From contig VSDK01007138.1 in the NCBI GenBank assembly GCA_009767595.1, positions 47,689-111,688 of the forward strand: a stretch of 64,000 bases of DNA, given 5' to 3'. Shown piece after piece: positions 21,951 through 33,955 of the stretch (the stretch's first letter is position 1; each line of letters begins with the position of its first letter). The stretch is from Symbiodinium kawagutii (taxonomy: Eukaryota > Sar > Dinophyceae > Suessiales > Symbiodiniaceae). The position numbers and the translations under genes are program-made. The notes below the pieces were generated by a model, which made no database searches, was not told where the DNA came from, and saw nothing but the letters and a program-made list of their open reading frames with translations.

Positions 21951-24005
21951 TTGCTTCAGCAGATCGGTACCCGTGTGAGGATGCTACAAAGGAGACTTCG
22001 GAAATACATGGTGCTTGGGAGGAGCTTCCAAAGAGATGGTGTTGGAGGGGTTGTCGCTGGATGCCTGTGATGTTACTTGGTTTTGTGGGTTGACTTGCTT
22101 GGGTTGGCTGAGTTTGTTGGATTTTTTTCAAGCCGTTGGCATTTCGATTTTTGCATGGTCATTGGGAGGGTTGCATGATGAAAATCAACAGCAAACCGGT
22201 GTTCAGCATGAACAATTTGCGTTGATCAACCATCATCATGTACAAACGTGATTCACAAGCTGAAGCATGCGAAATAATGACAATGATATAATCTTGAGTA
22301 TTTATATATATATATATATAATCAATTATAAATAATTGTTTGATATAATAAATTCATTATCATTTTTAATAACAATATAAACATGATAATATCAATAATA
22401 TAATAAGCAGTCCAATGTTCGCTATCGAGTTTTCACAACAGACCAGGCCCTTGAGGCGGTCTGTAATTTGGCAAGCAACGCAAGCAATACATGAGCATCG
22501 TGAGCCCAAAAAGGAACATGTTGACATGTTTGTTAGTTGGGCTCATCGTAAGCCCAACTGACATTATAGTAAGATCTCAAATGTTTATAGTAACAAACCA
22601 GTGAACCCAAATGTCAGTTGGGTTGTTGGTTGAAGCCATGGTGCTCATGATATGCGCATTGTTTAAAGTTTTTCAGAGCAACCATGAGAATACCTCTGTC
22701 CACTGCATGGCTGTCTCCAACCACCCTTCTCACTGGTGTCACATCATTCATGCACCAGATTAAATCGTCAGCCAACATGAATGCAAATTGATTAAGCACT
22801 ACTTATTGACTATGTAAAACCATTATTATATATTGATATTACTGACCGCTATAAACAGTGTATTGATGTATTGGCCATTGTTGAACTGTCACTATTCTTG
22901 TTCATGACTAAGCGGCATAATCATCAGTAGCTATTATCGGATCATGCTTGAACCAGTTTTGACAAAAGTGTATTTGCATGTCCTTTGACAAAAGTCTATT
23001 TGCATGGCCCGTGTTGAGTCCCCAATCGTCAATCATTTGCCATTAATTCACTGTTGAATAAGTGTGCCCAGCTTAGCCAATGATTAAGAATAATTATATA
23101 AATGCAGCGAATATTGGCGATTAATGTAGCGTTAATTGACCATTGTCTTAAACATTCACCTACCATCAATGGACTACGATCGACAACCATTGACCTTTGA
23201 CGGCAACCATTCGACCATAGTTGCTGATGGTTAATGGTTCAGCGCTGCCATTGTCAACCACTTTGGCACCCAATGATGCACTACTACCATTTTCCATTAC
23301 AAGGTGGGGCCCCCGACTTATATGTGGGCGGAGATTCGCCATATACGAAGCCAGTTGCCTTATATCTACCCCTGTGCTTCCAGTTGCCATGAAATAGTAG
23401 GTAACCCACCCCAGTTACAACTTGAGTGTAGAAACCAGCAGGTTACTGCAATGGTAGCTGGAAGCATAGGGTATAGACCTGGTAGTTACAGTACCCTGAT
23501 TACCTATGTTCACCGCTGGTACATCTCCGACTTGGTGTCCCCGATCAACCACTTTGAAGGACCAATGACTACTCACAGTTGACCGTCAGTCACAAACACC
23601 AATAGCTCACCAACCATCAATTAATTCACCTCACTAATTGATTAAGCCCAAGTCAATTATTGTCAATTCAATATTCATTAATCAATTAACCAAACTCTAG
23701 TTTAATAACTACTAAACTCACAAAAAAATGGGTAATGGTGAGTCATGGTTGATTATCATTGACTGTTGATTCACCATTAGCCATCAAGTAGCCATCATTT
23801 AGCCATTGATTAACCATTGGTTAACCACTGGTTAACCATGAACTATGCCTTAATTTGATGATTGTTCAATCATTGACTACAGCAACCACTACTTAACGAA
23901 CATACAAACCTTGAATTCACCATCACTTACCATTAACCGCTGGTTCACCGTCAATCAACCACGAAAAATCAGCAAAATTCACCACCAATCAATCATGAAT
24001 CAATC
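21951..24005. other. No confident gene; intron-like DNA
   Basis: It holds a TA microsatellite (about 22300-22320), degenerate TTGATTAACCATTAG words and some unremarkable open frames (22015-22251, 23304-23582). CCA-type sequence dominates 23580-24000. Nothing could be called as a gene. Confidence 0.4.
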
Positions 24006-24109
24006 TGGGTGTTTCTCAAACTTCAGGTACCCCAATTCATCCATTCTAAATCATCTATAGCAATAAGCAATCCATTTGTGGGGGTTCCCTACGGTTTACG
24101 AAACCACCA
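24006..24109. mobile_element. F1 MITE-like element
   Basis: It begins TGGGTGTTTCTCAAACTTC and ends TTTACGAAACCACCA. It contains GGTACCCC, TTCATCC and GGGGGTTCCC in F1 order. Confidence 0.65.
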
Positions 24110-24254
24110 GATGATTATCCAACTGCGAAACGGCGAGTGCATGAAAAGCCCAACCACCCTAATCACCCATAATCAACCACCATAATCACCCACCTATCAA
24201 CCGAGAACCCACGACTCCACTGCTGATTCACCATCCCATCATTCCCCAGAGCAG

Positions 24255-24308
24255 GACCCCACGGCGGAGCCGGACGCGGAGCCGGACACCGATACCGGCG
24301 AGGCAGAG
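24255..24308 (+). CDS. Acidic, Pro-rich exon, 18 codons
   Basis: It is bounded by a CCCCAGAGCAG acceptor and a GTTGGT donor. It reads DPTAEPDAEPDTDTGEAE, phase 0 at both ends. About 100 bp of CCA-type sequence precedes it and TGG-type sequence follows it. It looks like a disordered acidic linker. Confidence 0.6.
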
Positions 24309-25034
24309 GTTGGTCACCCCAGCTGCAGGAGGGTCGTGAGACCGTGGTGGGGACCATGGCAAGGGTTGAATGGATCAAGGGATGATTGTGGGGGTTGATG
24401 ATGAATAGGCGCTGATGTTAACAGTTGATAATGGTTGATGTTGAAACGAAAGCGCGTGATAGCCAAAATCGAACATAATGAATTAGGAATGAACCATAAT
24501 AGATTTGAATCAATAACCAGATTACGCAGTACAAACAGGGTGAACCAGAACTGTGTCGCGCCGGACATGATCAACCAGCCTTACTGTCAATACGACCGAG
24601 CAGTCAACTATGACCAATCATTGATTAAACAGTAAGTGGCGGTTGTCAAGCATCAACAAACCAGAACAGATCACTTGATCGATCACTTGTCAAGTATTAC
24701 AGACCATTCAGCAATCATTCAACAGGCATGTACCTAGGATTTATCAATCGTGATCAAGCAGGCATCAGCCACTACCAAGCACTGATTCACCCTTATCAAG
24801 CATTATTCCAGCAGCAACCACTTCTCAAGCATCAATAATCCATGAATCAGCCACTATTAGCCATCACCAACATTCACCAACCATTTTCAACCACTATAAA
24901 CCATTCATCCTAATGGTCATTAACCATCCATCAGCCGTCCATTAGCCATCCATTGATCAACCACTATTAGCCTGTACTGTTGGTCATAATTACTTACAGT
25001 AAACCAAACATCCTCTGCCCCAGCTCACACCCAG

Positions 25035-25121
25035 ACTGGCAACCTGAACTCCAACGACTCCGCACCCAATTGCACTTCCGTGCCGAGCGGCAATGGCCAG
25101 GCAGGGCGCTTGGTGCGGTGG
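25035..25121 (+). CDS. Helical exon with strong splice sites
   Basis: It is bounded by an ACACCCAG acceptor and a GTAAGC donor. It reads WQPELQRLRTQLHFRAERQW and PGRALGAV. It is preceded by CCA-type sequence (ATCAACCACTATTAGCC). It is one of the better supported exons; the protein is unknown. Confidence 0.6.
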
Positions 25122-25241
25122 GTAAGCTGGTTGATGTAGCCATCGTTGAGCACCGTGGGTGCGAAGCCCGGCCAGAGCGGAGTGGGTCTGCGAAACGGCG
25201 AGATTACTAGTGACTAATGAGACTGGCTGGGGGAGAGGGAG

Positions 25242-25328
25242 CGATTCGGAGCCAGGAGTATCCCTAGACGCTTTGAATGGGGGAGCCAAGGAGCTACCAC
25301 GGGGCTCCAGAAGGATTCTGACCAAATG
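25242..25328 (+). CDS. Exon of the EPGVS type (second copy)
   Basis: It starts after a GAGAGGGAG acceptor and reads DSEPGVSLDALNGGAKELPR and GSRRILTK to a GTGGTT donor. It is a clear relative of the 12300 exon at both DNA and peptide level. A second frame is also open. TGG-type sequence follows. Confidence 0.5.
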
Positions 25329-25703
25329 GTGGTTAGTGAGTCAGAATGGTTATCAATAAGCTGGTAAGGAATGGGTCCTTGCCATGGCTGAACCAGCTTC
25401 ATTATGCTTAATTAACAATAATAACATGGCATAATATGGCCGCAGGTCAAAACCATGTACCGTGACCAAGGGTAGTCTTTGTGGAGATCTTCAGTGACCT
25501 CCTTTTGGACGCTTAATTACGACCCCTGGTCGCCATGTCAATCAACTATATCAACCAGCTTTGTTGAAATAATCAGCTATATCCCAAGGGTTCAAGATAT
25601 GTCAGTGGTTCTCAGTGTATCAGTGGTTGTAGTATGTCCGTGGTATCAACCAGCTTTCACCACTCCCTGTTGCCCTCGGCTAGGCCGCAAGATCGATTCC
25701 CAG

Positions 25704-25748
25704 GCGCGGGCGTGCGAAGTGACCCATCCAGTTGGTCGCCCAGAGTAA
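25704..25748 (+). CDS. Possible terminal exon
   Basis: After ATTCCCAG the frame reads ARACEVTHPVGRPE and then TAA at 25746-25748. An earlier acceptor (CTCGGCTAG) would add GRKIDSQ in the same frame. It may mark a gene end. Confidence 0.4.
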   Translation, partial: ARACEVTHPVGRPE

Positions 25749-26091
25749 GGATCTTTTTTGGGCCTCTCACAACCGTTGTTTCTTAGGGGTTTTATTGGGG
25801 AAATATTGGGTTTTGTTAGTTTTTTGTACAGATTATAAAGGGTGTATATAGCGTTGATATAGGGTTTAGAGCCATTAAGAATGACTAATGATAGGGAATC
25901 ACAAGCAACAAGAATGGTTAAACAACTCTACTGATTGTTTTGTGAAATGCGTTTTATTTTCCCTAATACTTTGGAATCAACGTTTGGGACGGACCAACTT
26001 AATGATCAACCATGATTCGATTGGCTTGAATTCACCAGCACCAGGGATCACACAATTCAATATAGCACCAGAGATGCTGAAATTCAATACA

Positions 26092-26194
26092 GGTGTTTCT
26101 CAAAATAGAGAACCCCAAAAATAGCTGGCTCAGGAGGACTACAAATGCTAAATAGACTGGATGATTTGGGGGTGCCCCCATTTTGAGAAGTACC
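26092..26194. mobile_element. F1 MITE-like element
   Basis: It begins GGTGTTTCTCAAAATAGAGA and ends CCCCATTTTGAGAAGTACCA, in reverse orientation. The centre is altered. Confidence 0.7.
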
Positions 26195-26370
26195 ATATCA
26201 GAGAGGAAATATCATGTTCGATGATGCGTGGAAATGCAATTAAGCATTTCACCATGCATTTGAGTTGGTTCGTGACAAACTGTGGTGAGATTGGATGTGG
26301 TTTACTACTACGCTTTGTCCAAATGTCCAAAGAAGATGTACCCCCAAGTTCCTGTTGGTTTTCCTAAAAG

Positions 26371-26494
26371 TGGCTGTGGGTCAATATGAACCAACCAATC
26401 CAACCAATGATGGGGGATAAAAACCAACAAATGATATGGAAAACAGTGGTTAATGGTGGGGGAACCAGGGGTACAGGGTTTTGATCCACTGCCA
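26371..26494. mobile_element. F3 MITE-like element, reverse orientation
   Basis: It begins TGGCTGTGGGTCAATATGA and ends GTTTTGATCCACTGCCA, with GGGGGAACCAGGGGTACAGG inside. It is in the TGG orientation. Confidence 0.75.
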
Positions 26495-26589
26495 AGTAAT
26501 GACTATAAAGTTGGATGGTTCGTGGGTACCACCATGGCCGGACAAATCTCCCACTAGGATCAGCTGGGTTGACTGGTCCATGGGTGCAG

Positions 26590-26626
26590 ACCCGATCCCG
26601 AAGTCGTAACGCCAACATTTTGACAG
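26590..26626 (+). CDS. Very short exon, 12 codons
   Basis: It lies between a GGGTGCAG acceptor and a GTCCAT donor and reads TRSRSRNANILT. It is GC-richer than its surroundings. Support is modest because it is so short. Confidence 0.3.
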
Positions 26627-26825
26627 GTCCATGGCCCCAGAATTGATGGTTACTGGTTGGCTAATGTTGGTGAATGATGTTGCCAATGATGGGTTCGCCA
26701 TGGTTACTGGTTGACAGCAATGATTTGGCTCATGATGGTTGGCTAGAGATGGTTGGCTAAGGTCAATTGATGATCGGTTGGCTAGTGATTGTCAACGCTA
26801 ATGTTGGTTTGTGATGGTTGATATT

Positions 26826-26939
26826 TGGTAGTTTCTCAAAATGAGGGTACCCCCTCAATCATTCAAAATTTGTTATTTTTGGTGAGCAACATTAATGAAC
26901 CATCCATTTTGCGGTTCCCAATAGCTTAAGAAACCCCCA
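26826..26939. mobile_element. F1 MITE-like element
   Basis: It begins TGGTAGTTTCTCAAAATGAG and ends AATAGCTTAAGAAACCCCCA. It contains GGTACCCCCTCAATCATTC and GAACCATCCATTTTGCGG. Confidence 0.7.
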
Positions 26940-27450
26940 ATGGTACACATGGACTTCGCTAAGTGGTGGGCGCGCAGATCAATTCCGTTGGAAGTGGTAG
27001 ATGGATTACTAGGACAGCTGCAAATTTGTGGAAAATGCAACTGGATAATTGGCATTACCTTTGGTTAGTTGTGATGAACATGAGTCCAGTAGTTGGTAGT
27101 GGTGAATGGTGCTTGAATCATGAGTCATAACTTCCATGTTGGCTTTGCTGTTACAATCTTCGATCGTGGCTGTTGCCCCTTTGGATTTCAACATTTGTTG
27201 GGAATCATGATGATAAAATCCAAAAAGATAAAAATTAGTCTAGTGATACTACCCATCATGATCACTTGGATTCTTGTATGATGATAGAACAATCTATATA
27301 CTGAATAGGTAATTGATGATTGAACCTTTGTAGGTCAATTGAATCAACATTTGTTGTATCACTATACTATACTATACTGTATCACCGTTGGGAATCATGA
27401 TGATTATCACTATGATTATCACTAAATATGTCATTATTTGGTTAGTATCA

Positions 27451-27639
27451 CTATACTAAAAGTTCAAGATCAACCAAGGCTGCTGAGAACAGACCAGTGA
27501 TACTGCGCACTCCGCACGTTGGGCTGGCCTTCAGGGCCGGGATCTGACCAGCGATGAGCCACGTTTCGGGGTCCAGGTCGTGGAGCAAAAGGAGCAGCGT
27601 TTCCGCAGGCAGCGGTGGGGAGGGATGCAGTGGCAGCAA
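27451..27639 (-). CDS. Possible F-box-like exon (minus), or a + strand exon
   Basis: The minus strand has a 62-codon frame with LPAETLLLLLHDLDPETWLI followed by AGQIPAL, which follows the hydrophobic pattern of an F-box (LP-x-E-x-L...LL...LD-x-x-x-L). The + strand is open too from 27535 after CCTTCAG (RDLTSDEPRFGVQVVEQKEQ), in keeping with neighbouring + strand exons. Only one is likely to be real. The F-box match rests on pattern alone. Confidence 0.3.
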   Translation of the reverse strand: MLPLHPSPPLPAETLLLLLHDLDPETWLIAGQIPALKASPTCGVRSITGLFSAALVDLELLV

Positions 27640-27933
27640 GTCTTGATCTTCGATGGATTTCTATGGATTTCTATCATGTGTTTATATATCTATATATATA
27701 TATATATATAGGTATTGTTTATTGATTTTAAGAGTATTTGTGTGTGTTTATGTGTATAATATCTATGTATATATCGTTTTTTGTTTTAACTGTATGTTTA
27801 TATATCAATATGCAGACCGATAGACACACTGATTTTTTTCTATGGCCCGTATGTATTTATGAATATGTTCTTTATACAGATCGATAGAGAGACACGCAGG
27901 TATCATTTATGTGTTCAATTGCATTTCGGCATG

Positions 27934-28042
27934 TAGCAGTTTCCCAAAATAGGGGTACCCCAAATCATCCAATATTAGCCGTTCACAGACGTATACACTC
28001 ATAAATCGGCCAATTTTTGGGTTCCCCTATTTTAAGAACCCA
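27934..28042. mobile_element. F1 MITE-like element
   Basis: It begins TAGCAGTTTCCCAAAATAGG, then GGTACCCCAAATCATCC, and ends CCCTATTTTAAGAACCCAC. The centre carries a small insertion. Confidence 0.7.
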
Positions 28043-28822
28043 CGAGGTACAGCAGCGGTGCTGAATCTATTTCAACCACCATGATGGACGAGCAATGCGC
28101 AGCGGCTAATTTGCTGCGGGATCTTCATCATAGAACTAACGAGCATCATTAGTCATCATTCACAATCGTTTGACCATCACTTACCAACCTTTGTTATCCT
28201 TTATTCTCGTTGCAAATGACAATGAGTCGTTATTCACCAAGACTTCAACAACCCGAGTTTCAGCCAGCCAACAGCGGCCACCGTGCGGCCTATCAGCCAC
28301 GAGTGGCTTGGCCAAAAAGACTTGCCATTTCCCACAACAATCACCCGTCGGTTATAAAATGTTGTAAGAAGGTTTAAGCGACCTGTGTGTCCTATGACTT
28401 GCTCTGGAACCCATATCTCGCAACAATAGCCAAGTGACATGCCAGGGTTATAAGCAACTTGCTAATAGAGGGCCTAATAGAGGAGGTTATTTTTGGGCAC
28501 TCAAGATGATCCACAAGACTGGCCTGACTGTTCTCGGAGTGCCTGTCCGGGTATGGTCGGTGATTCCAGGTCAAAAGTGTGTTACGTTGAATCTGGGTCA
28601 GTGGTCACAGACCACTTTCAGGGTTGCTGTTGCTGAGGTCTTTGCTATACCCGCATTCTTTTTATAACCCGTATATTTTTCACCAGTCGTGTATTGCTTT
28701 TGGTTCTATCCTCGATTCTCGATGTAGCTGGTTGCTTATCGGCAATGCCACTTTCACTCGCCTGCGGCTCTCAAGTGGTAGAAATTGCAATTTCGGTCAG
28801 CGGCGCTAAAGTTTGTTCCAAC

Positions 28823-31155
28823 ATGGCCACTGACGGTGATAGTGGTAATGGCTATGAACCTAGTGAAAGGACGCTGGTGGAGCTTCACGTGGTTTGCTTG
28901 GATGGCCGAGAGATCATCTTGAGCCTTTGCCGGTCCACTTTGGGAATCGAAGTGCTTCGCAAGGTTTCAAGGCAGCTTCCCCCAAAGAGAGGTGCGGAGC
29001 CCACTCTCCAACACAATTGTTCTCCGCTGATCCTGCACGAAACATTGCAAAAACAAGGCATAGAGAGTGATGTTGCGACATTGTCCTGCACCTACATTGC
29101 CACGGATCTATGTGCTGCATGGAGAATTGTAAAAGGATTCTATGTTTCTGACAGGGAGATCGTACTGCAGATCACACAGATAGCCGGCGCACAATATAGT
29201 GACGATCTTCCGGCAACCCTGACTACTTTGACTTTTGGCCATAGGTTCAACCAGAGCCTTGAACTTGATCAGGTGACCTTGCCGAGCAACCTGCAAGTCT
29301 TGCAATTTGGATGCAAATTCAACCACAGGCTTGATCAGGTCACCTTGCCCAGCAACCTGCAAACCTTGACTTTTGGCATTCAACCAGAGCCTTGATCAGG
29401 TGACCTTGCCGAGCAACCTGCAAACTTTGACTTTTGGCAATGCATTCAATCAGAGCCTTGATCAGGTGACCTTGCCGAGCAACCTGCAAACTTTGACTTT
29501 TGGCGATGCATTCAACCAGAGCCTTGATCAAGTCACGTTGCCCCGCAACCTGCAAACTTTGACTTTTGGCGATGCATTCAAGCAGTGAATTGATCAAGTC
29601 ACTTTTCCCAGCAACCTGCAAACTTTGACTTTTGGCGATGAATTTGACCAGAGCCTTGATCAAGTCACTTTGCCCGGCAACCTGCAAACTTTGACTTTTG
29701 GCGATGAATTTGACCAGAGCCTTGATCAAGTCACTTAGCCCAGCAACCTGCAAACTTTGACTTTCGGCGATGCATTCAACCAGAGCCTTGATCAAGTCAC
29801 TTTTCCCAGCCACCTTCAAACTTTGACTTTCGGCGATGCATTCAACCAGAGCCTTGATCAGGTCACCTTGCCGAGCAACCTGGACATTTTGAATTTTGGC
29901 ATTGGGTTCAACCGGAGCCTTGTTCTGGTCACCTTGCCAAGCAACATGCGCGCCTTGACTTTTGGCAATGGGGGCAACAAGAGCCTTAATCAGGTCACCT
30001 TGCTGAACAACCTGCAATCTTTGACATTTGCCGGGAACTTAACCAGAAACTTGATCAGGTGACCTGGCCGAGCAACCTGCAATGTTTGCAATTTGGATGC
30101 AAATTCAACCAGAAACTTCATAAGGTCATTTTACCGAGCAACCTGCAATCTTTGCAATTTGGCTGGCATTTTAACAGAAGCCTTGATCAGGTGACCTTGC
30201 CGAGCAACCTGCAAGTCTTGCAATTTGGATGCAAATTCAACCACAGGCTTGATCGGGTCACCTTGCCCAGCAACCTGCAAACCTTGGCTTTTGGCAATGC
30301 ATTCAACCAGGGCCTTGATCAGGTGACCTTGCCGAGCAACCTGCAAACTTTGACTTTGGCAATGCATTCAACCAGAGCCTTGATCAAGTCACTTTGCCCA
30401 GCAACCTGCAAACTTTGACTTTTGGCAATGCATTCAGCCAGAGCCTTGATCAAGTCACTTTGCCCAGCAACCTGCAAACTTTGACTTTTGGCAATGCATT
30501 CAGCCAGAGCCTTGATCAGGTGACCTTGCCGAGCAACCTGCAAACTTTGACTTTTGGCAATGCATTCAACCAGAGCCTTGATCAAGTCACGTTGCCCCGC
30601 AACCTGCAAACTTTGACTTTCGGCGATGCATTCAACCAGTGAATTGATCAAGTCACTTTGCCCAGCAACCTGCAAACTTTGACTTTCGGCGATGCATTCA
30701 AGCAGTGAATTGATCAAGTCACTTTTCCCAGCCACCTGCAAACTTTGACTTTTGGCGATGCGTTCAACCAGAGCCTTGATCAAGTCACTTTTCCCAGCCA
30801 CCTTCAAACTTTGACTTTTGGCGATGAATTTGACCAGAGCCTTGATCAAGTCACTTTGCCCAGCAACCTGCAAACTTTGACTTTTGGCGATGCATTCAAC
30901 CAGAGCCTTGATCAAGTCACGTTGCCGAGTATCCTTCAAACCTTGACTCCTGGCAACGAGTTCAATCAAAGACCGGAGCTATTGGTTTTGCCCAGCAGTG
31001 TTCACAGTTTTGCTTGTGCGTCCATACATAGTGACTTGGCTCCTTTTTGCAAAATGGATCAAAATGGCTGCTCAGGACGCTCTGTTGCATCGTTTTTTTG
31101 GGTTCACGTCATTTTGTTTCTCAATTCACTCCATGCCCAAGTTTTGTCAACATGA
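28823..31155 (+). pseudogene. FNIP-repeat protein with ubiquitin-like N-terminus, disrupted
   Basis: From the ATG at 28823 (context CCAACATGG; an in-frame ATG also lies at 28745) about 120 residues resemble a ubiquitin-like domain (LVELHVVCLDGREIILSL). From about 29220 a 66-bp (22-residue) unit repeats roughly 26 times, pattern L-D-Q-V-T-L-P-S-N-L-Q-T-L-T-F-G-x-x-F-N-Q-S, the FNIP type known from Dictyostelium. The frame breaks at about 29380 (5 bases lost), 30042 (one base) and 30350 (one base). Stops occur at 29586-29588, near 29733, at about 30640 and near 30708. The end reads off the repeats into a Cys-containing tail that stops near 31155. It could be a decayed gene, a gene with short introns, or an assembly problem in a repeat array. 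Confidence 0.7.
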
Positions 31156-31809
31156 TTCCCGTAGTTGCACCCTTGCCGGTGAAAGATTGTATTTTTGGTT
31201 TCATGGTCAACGGAATGTGTGCAATGTTTGCTGATCACAAAGATATCATTGAAATTCATACATGCAATGACTATTATGGTGACCGTAGACACACAGATGT
31301 TTGGGCTAATGATTGGTTGTATCCCTGGTGATTACATCAGTTGTTGCGGATTCCCTCTTGGACATTCAAAATGACAGCCCTGATGGTTTGTTCAATAATT
31401 AATCAGACTATGGAGTTCAGCCATCAGGCGTAGCAATCATACTAGTGAATATGCGGGTATGTAATATAGAATAATGACAAATCATGCAACGGACAGACGG
31501 AAATATACGGATATTCTTGGTGCGATGGCTTTGGCCTCAATTGTGCCAAGTATGAGCGCAATTGAGCGCATACAACCCCATCACATAGGACCACGAATCA
31601 TAATGGGGTGATGGTTGCCTGTATCATCAAGCCTCATGTTTCTTCACCCATTGTTCGCGGTAGCAATCATCCTAAATATGACTGATACAGAGGTTGCAAA
31701 GTGATTGATGAGTCGTGATTGATATTTGGTAAGCACGCATTGTGCATACTGTTCTACACCTTTATGCTGCTATGACTCAATATGACTGTGCCTTTATTCT
31801 ACAGTAGTA

Positions 31810-31916
31810 TGCGTGTTTCCCAAAATAGGAGTACCTCAAATCATCCATTACTGTATCAACCATTTATAGCACTAAACCATCCATTTTTGGGGGTTCCCTA
31901 TTTTAAGAAACCACCA
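31810..31916. mobile_element. F1 MITE-like element
   Basis: It begins TGCGTGTTTCCCAAAATAGG and ends CCCTATTTTAAGAAACCACCA. Forward orientation, with TAGCACTAAACCATCCATTT inside. Confidence 0.8.
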
Positions 31917-32980
31917 TATTGGGTTACTGTAAGCACTCACTGCACTGGATCTACCGCCGCGCCGTGCCAGGCAAGCCGCACGGCTGCGCCTCCAAAGTGG
32001 CGGTCACTTTGTGGCAAAAATGGAGAGGGGGACCAAGTTTCAGGATGATTTTACCCTCCGATAAACTAACCTGGCTAGCTGGATTTTGACCATATTTTAT
32101 AGTGAAACCCACGGAAAGCAAAAATGAGTGGTGGATTTTCCATTGCCAAGTTAGGTTAGCAGAGGGTAGCCATCATAGAATGACCATCAATAATAAATCA
32201 TAATAAAGCACTAATTCATAGGAGTTGGGATAATCGTATATTGTCACTGGCTTAACCATTATGTGACATATAGCCAGAATATCTCCAATTGATAGGATTA
32301 ATATGCGTGGCAATAGTTATGAAACCATACTTGATTTTGATCATCATAGACGAGTATTAACCATAGTCAATACACAATGTATTAGCTTTGATATTAGTGA
32401 TATATCATGATTACTGACTAACCTGAATTACATATGGATTTGCAGTCGTTCAGCATGGCATGGTTTATGATTGACTATAAAGTCATTAACCATCGTATTA
32501 TCCATGTGAACAACCTTTACAGTCATCATATCATCGGCTTGGGCAAGATTGGGTAAGCTCTTTGTACCACTATTATAAAAGTAACTAGTATTTTATAATT
32601 AACCATGAACACTAAAATGATAACCTGTGGTGGTTTCCATCGGCACCGCACCCAAAACCTTGCCTTAAATAGGGCATGTTCCATATTTGGGATGGTCAAA
32701 ACATTCATTTTTGATGGGGCTTGGTGCCTAGGGAAGGAATCCATATTACTATCCTTTTACGAGAAAGTATATTATATTGGTCCATGCTAGATAAATTCAC
32801 AAGCATTGACTGCCAAGAGAATTATAGCCATAGCCTAGTATTTTGCTTAAACCTATGCAAACGATTCACTCATTATTTTGCATAACTGGACCTACTTGTT
32901 CCGTCGAGATGTTCAAGATATTTATCTTCCGTGACAGGTCTCAAAGCTTTGTTTTATTCAAAAAAAGTGCACCACCACAG
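31917..32980. other. Mostly intron-like; one GC-rich island
   Basis: A GC-rich island at about 31950-32040 follows a CGTGCCAG acceptor and has open + frames (for example KPHGCASKVAVTLWQKWRGG). The rest, 32050-32900, is AT-rich with no supported gene. Confidence 0.35.
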
Positions 32981-33153
32981 TGCCCGGGACTCCAGATTTT
33001 ACGGGTCAACAACCATCAGCTGTCACTGTCCATATTCCAAAGCAAAACCCTCTTAACCAGATGGGTGCCTGGACACCGGTATCTTGTGCGCGTTCGCCTG
33101 CTCCCAACATGCCTGACCCATTGTTGCACATGTTCAGCTTCCTCAGCGATAAA
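32981..33153 (+). CDS. Exon, Pro/Gln-rich
   Basis: After a CACCACAG acceptor the frame reads PGTPDFTGQQPSAVTVHIPK, QNPLNQMGAWTPVS and MPDPLLHMFSFLSDK. A second + frame is open. It ends where an F1 element begins, and the element's own TGGTT supplies the only near GT donor. The protein was not recognised. Confidence 0.5.
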
Positions 33154-33250
33154 TGGTTATTTCTCAAAATAGTGTCTCCCAAATCATCCATGTTCAATGA
33201 TTTTTAAAGATAAGCCAACAATTTTAGGGGGTTCCAAGTTCAAGAGGCCA
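33154..33250. mobile_element. F1 MITE-like element abutting an exon
   Basis: It begins TGGTTATTTCTCAAAATAGT and ends GGGGGTTCCAAGTTCAAGAGGCCA. Forward orientation, moderately decayed. Confidence 0.6.
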
Positions 33251-33799
33251 TGAAAGAGCAATGGGTTCGCTTCATAACTACTATATGTTAGTTCGAGTTA
33301 TATAAAGATATGATGTTACTGCGACAAAGTGTTCGCAATGTTTGTAAAGCGATGATGATTGATTCTATCCTGGTATACTATAGCATATTGAGAATTTTTA
33401 AGCATGGGGATAAAGTGCTTTACCATGAAACAAACATTGATGTTTGTCTAATCAATCATGGTTATCCAACGTGTGTTCACTGTTAGTTGCTACTGTAATA
33501 TTTCTAATCAACGTTTAAGTAAGATACTAATGACAACCGTTCATCAAAGAGTTTCTGTTATCAGACTAGGTCTCGTTTAACAGGACGAGCCATGAACTGA
33601 CATGTTTTAGCCTTGGTTATCTATATATATATATATATCTATTTGTATATATCTGTACAGATATATAGTTATTTACCATGTGTCACTATCATGAACCACT
33701 TTTCACCATGCGGGTATTGTAACCACTTTCCGTGTAAGTCCTCAGATCGGAAACCCAAACATAAAGTAGTAGCACATCAATAATCAAGTATATTCCATT

Positions 33800-33955
33800 T
33801 GTTTCTTGTTTTTTGTTTGTTTGTTTGCTTGTTTGCTTGCTTGCTTGCTTGCTTGCTTGTTTGTTTGTTTGTTTGTTTGTTTGTTTGTTTGTGTGTTGTG
33901 TGTTTGCGTGTTTGTTTTTGTGTTTGTGTTTGTGTTTGTTCTTTGTTTCACCCAG
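33800..33955. repeat. TTTG/CTTG microsatellite
   Basis: A tetranucleotide array, TTTG changing to CTTG and back, with TTTGTG variants at the end. It yields spurious Cys/Leu/Phe and Lys/Gln/Thr ORFs on both strands. Confidence 0.9.

Noticed and set aside
29340..30969. Minus ORFs of 225 and 216 codons across the FNIP array
   Set aside because: They are shadows: the 66-bp unit is a multiple of three, so the antisense stays open automatically.
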